This document shows positions 28,870-35,185 of a stretch of 64,000 bases of DNA, one piece after another. Origin of the DNA: Echinicola marina. Its GTDB lineage: Bacteria; Bacteroidota; Bacteroidia; Cytophagales; Cyclobacteriaceae. The stretch is from contig NZ_CP080025.1 of assembly GCF_020463795.1 (NCBI RefSeq), positions 1,739,001 through 1,803,000 of the forward strand, given 5' to 3'. Each line of letters starts with the position of its first letter. Within the stretch, counting starts at the first letter, position 1. Below the pieces are notes generated by a model that did not search any database, was not told where the DNA came from, and saw only the letters and a list, made by a program, of their open reading frames with translations. Position numbers and translations under genes: made by a program.

Positions 28870-29082
28870 GTGTATGTTATGTTTTGTTTAAACACTAAAA
28901 GCTCTAGCACTATAAAGGGGCTAAAAGGACTTGCCAATTTTCTCAATTGCACATTACCCACGGCTCAGCGGTACAAGTCAAGTGGGAAAATCCCTTTTTA
29001 TCAATTGACTAAAAGTGGGACCATCTATTTTGATAAGGACGAGGTTTTAAAAGCCCTAAAAAAAGGAGGTCAAAATGGATAA
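28870..29082 (+). CDS. Small HTH DNA-binding protein, DUF3853/excisionase-like
   Basis: 70 aa as written from a GTG at 28870; an ATG at 28879 would give 67 aa. GLKGLANFLNCTLPTAQRYKSSGKI is a helix-turn-helix of the MerR/excisionase type as found in Bacteroidota DUF3853 proteins, followed by TIYFDKDEVLKAL (wing). It could be an excisionase or early regulator. Its end overlaps the next gene by 8 bp, and the long repeat-rich leader lies directly upstream. Confidence 0.7.
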   Translation: MYVMFCLNTKSSSTIKGLKGLANFLNCTLPTAQRYKSSGKIPFYQLTKSGTIYFDKDEVLKALKKGGQNG

Positions 29083-29404
29083 GCCAACGATCCAGGAAGT
29101 AACCTTCAACAATCTCCCTGAAGCTATTCAAGTCCTATTGCAAAAAGTTGAGAAACTAGAAAGGCAATTAAGCCAAAAACAAGCTCCTGTTAAATTACCT
29201 CGGATTATTCCGATGGCTAAAGCCGTAGAGCTAACTGGCCGAAGTGCTAACGCCCTCAGAATTCAAATTAGCCAAGGTAATTTGAAATCGATCAAAAAGG
29301 ATGGATATCATTATTTCGACACGGAATACCTGCTATCCTGGATGGAAGGTAAAACTGGCGCCCCGAAAAAAGACTCATCTGAAATCCTCGTTGCCTCGAG
29401 GTAA
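29075..29404 (+). CDS. HTH-domain protein, 109 aa
   Basis: A short coiled-coil (QVLLQKVEKLERQLSQKQ, about 20-37) followed by an HTH domain with IPMAKAVELTGRSANALRIQISQGNLKSIKKDG and HYFDTEYLLSWME, resembling excisionase-family winged helix proteins. It overlaps the preceding HTH gene, so both are translated together. Probably regulatory for the element (excision or early transcription); exact role unknown. Confidence 0.65.
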   Translation: MDKPTIQEVTFNNLPEAIQVLLQKVEKLERQLSQKQAPVKLPRIIPMAKAVELTGRSANALRIQISQGNLKSIKKDGYHYFDTEYLLSWMEGKTGAPKKDSSEILVASR

Positions 29405-29415
29405 AATTCCCAAAC

Positions 29416-29433
29416 AACAACAACGACGACAAC
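29416..29433 (+). repeat. Third copy of the AACAACAACGAC repeat
   Basis: AACAACAACGACGACAAC sits in the gap before the 29487 gene and is a near copy of the 16-mers at 28657 and 28733. It is again upstream of a gene start, which suggests a binding or leader motif. Confidence 0.4.
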
Positions 29434-29486
29434 TGAAAGCTTGATAATAAATGAATGAGAAATTAGAAACGTAAAAAGTAGTTGTT

Positions 29487-29810
29487 ATGAAAGCAAAAAA
29501 AGCTTGTCTTGGTTTGGAAGGCCGGACGACAAGCTCAGGAGACGGAAAGTCACTGGGCAAAGATACCAATGTGAAATGGTATAAACAAGAAATAGAAGTG
29601 TTTAACAGATTTTTTGGAGTACCCCAAAGCATGCTTCAGGTGGCCCTCCAAACGGATGTATTACGCGCGAATATCTGTCGCTATGTAGACAAATGGCTCA
29701 AAGAAGGAAAGGTAAAAAGAGTGTACAAAGGTATTTGCCCTATCACCAAGCGAAAAGTAGGAAAATACAGCACTGATCCGAAGTACTGGGAAGGAGGTCA
29801 CAATGACTAA
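29487..29810 (+). CDS. Hypothetical early protein, 107 aa, winged-helix-like
   Basis: Basic protein. QTDVLRANICRYVDKWLKEGKVKRVYKGICPITKRKVGKYSTDP looks like a recognition helix followed by a beta-wing, as in small winged-helix proteins, but no family is identified. It overlaps the next gene by 8 bp. Conserved placement in the early operon of the element suggests a role in replication or control. Confidence 0.6.
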   Translation: MKAKKACLGLEGRTTSSGDGKSLGKDTNVKWYKQEIEVFNRFFGVPQSMLQVALQTDVLRANICRYVDKWLKEGKVKRVYKGICPITKRKVGKYSTDPKYWEGGHND

Positions 29811-30093
29811 GTTTAGCGGTGATCATCTATTTAATCATCCTCTTGTAGAGGTATATGAAGAGTGCTACCGCCTAGTATACGAAGCCAACAGGTTAGCGGA
29901 AAAGGCAAATAAGGCCATTCCAGATGCTAAAGGTATGCTATACCAGGAAATGTATTCATTGGTGGAAGGTATGCGATTCGAAGCCAGAATGCTAGCAAGC
30001 GTACTCGACATAAGGATTCAGAACACAGGATGGCCGGACTATGTCCTCGATACCTTGGATGAAATTTTTGGGGAAGGAGGGATGGAAGCATGA
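29803..30093 (+). CDS. Hypothetical early protein, 96 aa
   Basis: Acidic, mostly helical protein with no recognised domain (VEVYEECYRLVYEANRLAEKA; MLASVLDIRIQNTGWPDYV). Starts 8 bp inside the previous gene and its stop overlaps the next ATG by 4 bp (ATGA). It is part of one tightly packed operon from 28870 to 30389 and on. Confidence 0.55.
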   Translation: MTKFSGDHLFNHPLVEVYEECYRLVYEANRLAEKANKAIPDAKGMLYQEMYSLVEGMRFEARMLASVLDIRIQNTGWPDYVLDTLDEIFGEGGMEA

Positions 30094-30389
30094 AACAAAG
30101 AAGTTTTTGCGCGGGTTGCCCTGACTACTCTATTGAGAGACTAGAGGTGGCCAACATGACTTTTGATGAGCTTTTAAAAAGCCATAAACATCATTCCAAA
30201 ACGATAATTGAGTATGGTCAAAAACTGGCGAAAGGGCCATTTGGTAACGATCCGTATTATGAGTTTTTGCCTTTATGGTTGCGTACTCACGCTGCTTATC
30301 TTAAGCACATACAGGACGAACTACAGGTCAGGGCTGAAAGTGAATTTTCACCCTATTTGGGAAAAGTATTAGAGGAGGTTCTAGCATGA
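30090..30389 (+). CDS. Hypothetical early protein with CxxC, 99 aa
   Basis: N-terminal MKQRSFCAGCPDYS contains a CxxC pair; the rest is helical, with two His in KSHKHHSKTIIEYGQ. It could bind a metal, but no family is recognised. ATGA overlaps link it to both neighbours: its start overlaps the 29803 gene and its stop overlaps the start codon at 30386 of the interrupted initiator gene. Confidence 0.55.
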   Translation: MKQRSFCAGCPDYSIERLEVANMTFDELLKSHKHHSKTIIEYGQKLAKGPFGNDPYYEFLPLWLRTHAAYLKHIQDELQVRAESEFSPYLGKVLEEVLA

Positions 30390-31367
30390 GCAAGGAAAAG
30401 ATGAACGGGTACTCTCTCAGTAGGGCATGGCACAATTTCGCTTTTGATAATCCAGACAAGGTAAGTCCTAAACATGGTGCACTGTTTTTTTTTTATTATC
30501 GAGCATTTCAACAGAATGGGCTGGAAGGATAAAGTCGGTTTACCTGCCTCATTGGCTATGGATGCTATTGGTGTAACATACAATACCTATAAGGGTGCCA
30601 TGAATGATTTGATTGACTGGGGCTTTATCCAAATGATTGAAAAATCGAAAAATCAATATAGTGCTAACATAATTGCCCTATCAAATTTTGACAAAGCACT
30701 TGATAAAGCACTTGACAAAGCATTTGCAGAGCATTTCACAAAGCACTTGCAAGGCAATTCACAAAGCATTTGCGACATAATAAAACAACTTAACCATCTA
30801 ACAATAGAACAAAAAAACAAGATAGTAACTATCCTTTCTAATAATGATAATGAAGAAAACAATGAAGATGAAATAGTAGAATCAAATGCTACTTCACCAG
30901 AAGAAGAACCTCCAAAATTCCCAGATCCAGAACAGCTAACTGAAGAGGGGAAAAAGGCTAATCAGGTTCTAGCAGAATATTTCGGGATCTCGGAGATTAA
31001 CCAGCCGAACCATTACATGGCCATTGGGAGGTTCGTGAATACCATGAGTAAAAAAGGAAAGCTGAGATATGTTCATGACCAATATTACTTCTACAAGCGA
31101 CTTAAAGAAAAAAATCCATCCTTTAAACATTCCTGGAAAAACTTTATTGGCTCTCCTGAAAAACAATATGAAGATGGTGCTTGGAATGCTGAGAACTGGC
31201 AACAGAAATATAAGGATTCTTTGAAAGTAGAAAATGACAATCCAAAGAGATTGAGCTATTCAATTAATTCACATGTAAGCCAGACCAATTACGCTCCCAT
31301 TTTCGAACGCACAAGAGAGCTAATGAGTGAATCCACAGAAAAAGAAAATAAGAACAATCAAAATTAA
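30386..31367 (+). pseudogene. Replication-initiator-like protein, frameshifted at a T10 run
   Basis: The frame that starts at ATG 30386 (MSKEKMNGYSLSRAWHNFAF) is coupled to the previous gene by ATGA but ends at 30532 after 48 codons. Removing one T from the T10 run at 30485-30494 joins it to the frame that ends at 31367, giving a 326-aa protein: an N-terminal winged-helix domain (GALFFFIIEHFNRMGWKDK, GVTYNTYKGAMNDLIDWGFI), a repeat-coded linker, an acidic stretch and a C-terminal basic part. This layout resembles DnaD/phage-O-like initiators of Bacteroidota phages. A downstream ATG at 30474 could still make a 297-aa protein lacking the first 30 residues. The indel may be real, a sequencing error or a slippage site. 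Confidence 0.65.
30688..30769 (+). repeat. Iteron array inside the initiator gene (putative replication origin)
   Basis: Seven near-tandem copies of a TTGACAAAGCAC-like unit: three of 12 bp (30688-30723), then 11, 12, 11 and 12 bp (30724-30769). The change between 12- and 11-bp spacing shifts the reading frame of the repeat, so selection seems to act on DNA rather than on protein. An AT-rich segment (about 30775-30880) follows, which could be an unwinding region. This resembles the lambda O gene, where the origin iterons lie in the initiator gene. Confidence 0.6.
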
Positions 31368-31373
31368 ATATAC

Positions 31374-31754
31374 ATGACACAAGAAGAGAGAGTATCAGCC
31401 TTAACCGAAAAATTAGAAGGCGCACCGGAAAGCTACAAAGAAGCACGAATTAATAATCTTGGAAGAATGACATTCAAGGATGATGATGATTTCAACGGAT
31501 TTCTCGATGACATTGATACTGACATAAAAGAACTGCAGCAAATGCAAGCTGACAGCAAGATGAAAGGCTTTGGGGGCATTCCAAGAAGATCGAAAAAAGA
31601 TATCTCATCAGAAGCCGATAAGGAAAAGGTGAGTGATATTGTCAGCTCCATGATGGGGTTGCCCCCTAAAAAAAAGACAAGCCCCGAAAGCAAGTCTGAA
31701 AAAGATTCGACCACCAAAAATATTGTTAAAAACATAATGAGATGGGACAAATGA
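31374..31754 (+). CDS. Hypothetical protein, 126 aa, acidic then basic
   Basis: No family recognised. N-terminal half helical and acidic (DDDDFNGFLDDIDTDIKELQQM), C-terminal half rich in Lys and Ser with KKKTSPESKSEKDS, likely disordered. It starts 4 bp after the initiator stop and overlaps the next gene by 13 bp. Possibly a replication-associated or loader-like accessory factor, but this is only from position. Confidence 0.55.
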   Translation: MTQEERVSALTEKLEGAPESYKEARINNLGRMTFKDDDDFNGFLDDIDTDIKELQQMQADSKMKGFGGIPRRSKKDISSEADKEKVSDIVSSMMGLPPKKKTSPESKSEKDSTTKNIVKNIMRWDK

Positions 31755-32440
31755 AAAAAATCACTATCAAAACCAATGAAACAGACAAGCGCAATGCGCT
31801 TGCTAAATTGAATCAATTCAGAATTAACCATTTACCGGCCTTGGTGGAGGCTTACGCTAAATTTTCCGAGGAAACAGAACTTGAACCATTGACCAAAAAT
31901 ACCCTAAAAGGAATTATTGAAAATGGTATTTCTCCGGTTGAGAGAAAAATAGAAGAAACGGTGAAAACCTTCCCAAAGCTTACCCAAGGGTATGCTCGAG
32001 AAGAAGGTTATAAGCACTTGAACACCATTTTGAAACCAGTTATTGAAGGGATGCAAAAATGGAAACAGAATCTCGCTCCGAGTGATGGCAGTTTTCCGCA
32101 CGAGCTTTTGGATGTTGATAAAATGCCTATCAGCCAGGATTTTCAACTGACCGTGGAGGGTGTAAAGGAGTATGTTGAAGCGAATAAAGAACTCTTTGAG
32201 ATATCGATTAGCGACCCCGTCGATATTGAACTTTACAATAGACAACAGGTCCTTTCAAAAGCCTTCAATAGCTTCATTGAATACGCTCAGGAAAACGATG
32301 TGGTACTTCCCAATCTTGTTGCTGAAATTATCGGTATGCAGGGCGTTGGGAAAGATTTCCGATCCAAACCTAATCCCTCTTTGTTTCTGCCACATCGTAC
32401 TAATGAGCAGATAAAAAAGTTAATGTCCTGGAAAGATTGA
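31742..32440 (+). CDS. Hypothetical protein, 232 aa
   Basis: Helical, soluble, no recognised domain; an ATG at 31751 (MKKITIKTNETDKRNALAKL) is an alternative start that would cut the overlap with the gene before it. Contains NLVAEIIGMQGVGKDFRSKPNPS, which is not a P-loop. It overlaps the following gene start by 4 bp if the TTG at 32437 is used. Function unknown. Confidence 0.55.
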   Translation: MGQMKKITIKTNETDKRNALAKLNQFRINHLPALVEAYAKFSEETELEPLTKNTLKGIIENGISPVERKIEETVKTFPKLTQGYAREEGYKHLNTILKPVIEGMQKWKQNLAPSDGSFPHELLDVDKMPISQDFQLTVEGVKEYVEANKELFEISISDPVDIELYNRQQVLSKAFNSFIEYAQENDVVLPNLVAEIIGMQGVGKDFRSKPNPSLFLPHRTNEQIKKLMSWKD

Positions 32441-32454
32441 TAACCAAGAAGGCT

Positions 32455-32691
32455 ATGAAAATTATAGAGCCATACAGCGAAGAGCTAAGAGAATTGAAGG
32501 AAAAAGCCATTGTAAATATGGATAAGCCTTTATTAAATGATCTGCGAAAAGTGGAAGGTGAAAAATTCATCTATTGTGAGACGTTTTTTGATGCTCTACA
32601 GGCCACGTCGATAGAAAACAATGCTTTGCTATTGATCGAAAGTACAGAGCTTAAAGAGCTTCTTAGAAAAGCCAAAGCAGGGGAACTTTAA
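32455..32691 (+). CDS. Hypothetical protein, 78 aa
   Basis: Start set at the ATG at 32455 (MKIIEPYSEELRELKEKA); a TTG at 32437 would add six residues and overlap the previous stop. Helical, with no recognised family. Lies between two genes of the same operon. Confidence 0.5.
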   Translation: MKIIEPYSEELRELKEKAIVNMDKPLLNDLRKVEGEKFIYCETFFDALQATSIENNALLLIESTELKELLRKAKAGEL

Positions 32692-32732
32692 CCCCTGCTA
32701 CTATTTGAAAAGTACAAAAAATACAGAAAGCC

Positions 32733-33035
32733 ATGCCAAAAAAGGGAATTACAAATAATCCATCAGGAAGGCCGAAGGGAACGCCAAACAAAGCTAACAG
32801 GCCTTTAAAGGAAAATATTTCAAACTTCCTGCAAAAGAACTGGACCAAAATCGAGCGGGATATCAATAAACTTGAACCACGGGACAGAGTGGCCATTTAC
32901 GAAAAGCTATTATCGTATGTCATGCCTCGGCTTAAAGCTGTTGATGCTAATGTTTCACTTGAGCAAAAGCTTGAAAACCTTGATACAGAGCAACTAAACA
33001 AACTGATTGATCATATTTTACTTGAAGAATCATGA
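32733..33035 (+). CDS. DUF5681-like protein (GRPKGTPNK motif), 100 aa
   Basis: N-terminus MPKKGITNNPSGRPKGTPNKA matches the basic GRPKGxxNK motif of DUF5681 and of proteins that precede the terminase genes in many phages. The rest is helical (RDRVAIYEKLLSYVMPRLKAVD). It could be a DNA-packaging-associated protein, yet no large terminase follows. Overlaps the next gene by 4 bp (ATGA). Confidence 0.6.
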   Translation: MPKKGITNNPSGRPKGTPNKANRPLKENISNFLQKNWTKIERDINKLEPRDRVAIYEKLLSYVMPRLKAVDANVSLEQKLENLDTEQLNKLIDHILLEES

Positions 33036-33346
33036 ACGATAATATCAGAAAAGCAGCTATCCAAGCCATTAAAGAGGGTGATATATCCCGTTTGAAGGCC
33101 TTAAAGCGAATGATAGGCCAGGGTAATGATATACCTGTGTATTTCCAGTTGTACGGCCATGAGCAAATTTATAACACCAAGGGCGAAGAGGTACTCAACG
33201 AAGCGGATCAAGTGGAAGATATGAAGATTGAAGGGGTATTACCCCAGGTATCAAGTATTGTAGTGGTATTTCCTGATCGCAAGGACATGGAGGCCAGCAT
33301 TCGGGAAATAGAACCTGAAAATGAAACGCTTAAAAAGTGGGATTAA
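33032..33346 (+). CDS. Hypothetical protein, 104 aa
   Basis: Coupled to the DUF5681-like gene by an ATGA overlap. Contains a helical start and a short beta segment (VSSIVVVFPDRKDME). No family recognised. In complete Bacteroidota prophages this is about where the terminase large subunit would follow; here two more tiny genes follow instead. Confidence 0.55.
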   Translation: MNDNIRKAAIQAIKEGDISRLKALKRMIGQGNDIPVYFQLYGHEQIYNTKGEEVLNEADQVEDMKIEGVLPQVSSIVVVFPDRKDMEASIREIEPENETLKKWD

Positions 33347-33369
33347 TTAAAAAAAAATAATAGTAAAAC

Positions 33370-33717
33370 ATGAAAAGTATAGAAAACCAAAGAACGCTCA
33401 TGCACGAGCTAAACACAATCAGAAAAAGCTTGGCCACTCTGGAACAAATACCAGACACGGACCATCTATTCAAAAACCTAGTGTACACTTGTATGGTAAC
33501 AGTCGGAAACCTCCACGCCTACCACGTTAAGCAGCTGAATGAATTTGGTAAAGAAATAGCACAAATAAATAAGGCCTCAATTAATGTCCATAACAACGTG
33601 AAATACAATTTGAGCCAATTGGATGAAGATGAGATCGAGCAGCTAAAAGTATTAATGCAAGAAGCTGAAAAGATCCAAAATGAGGCGAAAATCAGGAATA
33701 AGCTATTGGGTAACTGA
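33370..33717 (+). CDS. Hypothetical coiled-coil protein, 115 aa
   Basis: All-helical protein with a heptad-like pattern near the C-terminus (VKYNLSQLDEDEIEQLKVLMQEAEKIQNEAKIR). No family recognised. Last gene of the early operon; a 213-bp gap with a strong hairpin follows. Confidence 0.5.
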   Translation: MKSIENQRTLMHELNTIRKSLATLEQIPDTDHLFKNLVYTCMVTVGNLHAYHVKQLNEFGKEIAQINKASINVHNNVKYNLSQLDEDEIEQLKVLMQEAEKIQNEAKIRNKLLGN

Positions 33718-33852
33718 CCACTACATAAGTAGTCATTTAACCTCTCATAATGAGTCTAATTGGGTGATTTAGTAGTTTGTTTTATAAACTGTACGAACAA
33801 TTTGCAACCAATTATAATAAAATGACTTTTTGTCATAAAAATATCAATAAAA

Positions 33853-33885
33853 AAGCACGGTCTAAAGTGCAATTTAGCCGTGCTT
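33853..33885. terminator. Strong hairpin between early and late parts of the element
   Basis: AAGCACGG(T)CTAAA (33853-33866) pairs with TTTAGCCGTGCTT (33873-33885) with one bulged T and loop GTGCAA; A-rich on the left, T-poor on the right. It can act as a terminator on the minus strand or as a leader structure for the 33931 gene. Confidence 0.5.
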
Positions 33886-33930
33886 AAGTTTCAAATTTTC
33901 AATCATATTAATTCTAAAATTTAAGGTAAC

Positions 33931-34140
33931 ATGGAAAACGCTAAAAATCAAATCAACGAAATCAATTCTGGACTAACCAAAATCCAAGAGGGACTCGATC
34001 AAATCAAGTCGAATGAAAGTGCTTTTGGGGATGATCAATTCTTTTTTGATTGGTATGCAGCATTAAGCGAACGAGTTAAGGTATTCCAAACAGCAGTGGA
34101 ATGCGAGCTTGAAAACCAAAATGAAATGATCCATGGCTAA
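33931..34140 (+). CDS. Hypothetical small protein, 69 aa
   Basis: Helical 69-aa protein (MENAKNQINEINSGLTKIQEGLDQIKS), acidic, coiled-coil-like. Overlaps the next small gene by 8 bp. Function unknown. Confidence 0.5.
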   Translation: MENAKNQINEINSGLTKIQEGLDQIKSNESAFGDDQFFFDWYAALSERVKVFQTAVECELENQNEMIHG

Positions 34141-34288
34141 GATAGTTTCAATCGGTAATCCATTCAAACCTAAGAAGGTGCCACTTTGGAAAAACGAGGT
34201 GTACTTGGAGGAACTGGAAAAACAGATAGTCGCGGATCACAACCGCAAGATCAGGGAGCAAAAAGAAGCCCGTGAAAGGTCCCAGTGA
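34133..34288 (+). CDS. Hypothetical small basic protein, 51 aa
   Basis: Read by hand: ATG at 34133 to TGA at 34286-34288. Basic and charged, beginning MAKIVSIGNPFKPKKVPLWK and ending in a Lys/Arg/Glu-rich helix. It overlaps the preceding gene by 8 bp and is followed by a terminator, so it is likely real. No family recognised. Confidence 0.5.
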   Translation: MAKIVSIGNPFKPKKVPLWKNEVYLEELEKQIVADHNRKIREQKEARERSQ

Positions 34289-34318
34289 CAAAAGGTTTAA
34301 CAGCTTAAAGCAACGACA

Positions 34319-34343
34319 AGAGCCGGGGTAATTCCCGGCTTTT
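34319..34343 (+). terminator. Intrinsic terminator
   Basis: AGCCGGG (34321-34327) pairs with CCCGGCT (34334-34340) around GTAATT, followed by TTT. It ends the 33931-34288 transcript and touches the stop of the minus-strand gene at 34343. Confidence 0.8.
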
Positions 34344-34519
34344 CACGGTTTAAGAAATAGATATATCCCCGCCAAAATCCCTAACACAAGCACAACCAAA
34401 ACTACATCACTGAGGAATTTTAAATTATTGTCTATTCTCTCAAGATGATACGCCTGCTTTTCTTTTAAAGCCCTATCAGAAAGGTCTTCTATTTTTTGTT
34501 TTGTACCGAATCCAAACAT
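34343..34519 (-). CDS. Small membrane protein, 58 aa, opposite strand
   Basis: Read by hand: ATG at 34519, stop at 34343-34345. A charged helical N-terminus (MFGFGTKQKIEDLSDRALKE) is followed by one hydrophobic helix (about 37-55, VVLVVLVLGILAGIYLFL) and a short KP tail. It is the only minus-strand gene of the element. Holin-like size, but a single helix and a long charged head do not prove it; it may instead be a small membrane effector. Confidence 0.5.
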   Translation of the reverse strand: MFGFGTKQKIEDLSDRALKEKQAYHLERIDNNLKFLSDVVLVVLVLGILAGIYLFLKP

Positions 34520-34714
34520 AGTAGTATTGTTTATTTAATGAATAAAACTAACAGTTTGTTTCCGTGTATGAAATACCCCATCTATGGTATTTTTATTATC
34601 ACTGTTTAGCTGAACAGTGGTGTTTCACTGATTGATTAGCTACCATTTCCATTTGTTTTTAAGGTACTTAGCAATAGATATTTTTTTAGCTACACGAAAA
34701 AAAAGAATTAAGAA
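34520..34714. promoter_or_regulatory. Divergent intergenic region before the tail genes
   Basis: 195 bp, AT-rich, with an inverted repeat AAATACC (34570s) / GGTATTT and a CTGTTCAGC-like inverted pair nearby (GCTGAACAG at about 34610). It should hold the promoters for the minus-strand small gene and for the tail operon. No clear TAnnTTTG was chosen. Confidence 0.35.
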
Positions 34715-35185
34715 ATGTTAAAAATCAAATCAAAATTCAAGGGGAAAAACCTTGAAAAATTTCTGCTTAACCAAGTGGAAAAGATCGAGAGAAACTTAGA
34801 AAATGAGCTCCTTATAGTTGGGTTAGAGTTTGTTAGGGATGCTAGGATAAAGGCTGATTTTACCGACCGAACCGGAAACCTAAGAAGCTCAATTGGTTTT
34901 GTGCTTTTAAAAGATGGACGACCAATATTCCAGAATTTCGAAGAATCAACAAAAAAGGGGACCGATAAAAAGACAGGAGTTGATCAGGCCATAAAATATG
35001 TTAAAGAAGTAGCTGGAGCTGAACTTATCCTTGGTTATAGTTTAGTTGTAGTTGCTGGAATGGACTATGCCGCCTATGTCGAATCTCAAGGGAAAGACGT
35101 GCTTACGGGGTCAAGCCTGATAGCAGAAAGAAACTTGAAAAAAGCGTTTAAAAATTTAGAAAGGAGGGTGAACAATGCCAGTTAA
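34715..35185 (+). CDS. HK97 gp10-like tail-completion / head-tail connector protein
   Basis: 156 aa. The pattern of HK97-gp10-like proteins is visible: an N-terminal helix, then VRDARIKADFTDRTGNLRSSIGF (about 50-72), a beta part, then VVVAGMDYAAYVESQGKDVLTGS (about 112-134). In siphophages this protein completes the tail or joins it to the head. Here it is directly followed by, and overlaps by 11 bp, the tape-measure gene; the genes for tail terminator, major tail protein and chaperones normally in between are absent. Confidence 0.75.
   Translation: MLKIKSKFKGKNLEKFLLNQVEKIERNLENELLIVGLEFVRDARIKADFTDRTGNLRSSIGFVLLKDGRPIFQNFEESTKKGTDKKTGVDQAIKYVKEVAGAELILGYSLVVVAGMDYAAYVESQGKDVLTGSSLIAERNLKKAFKNLERRVNNAS

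Noticed and set aside
30688-30769. CRISPR-like array
   Set aside because: Units are 11-12 bp and tandem without spacers.
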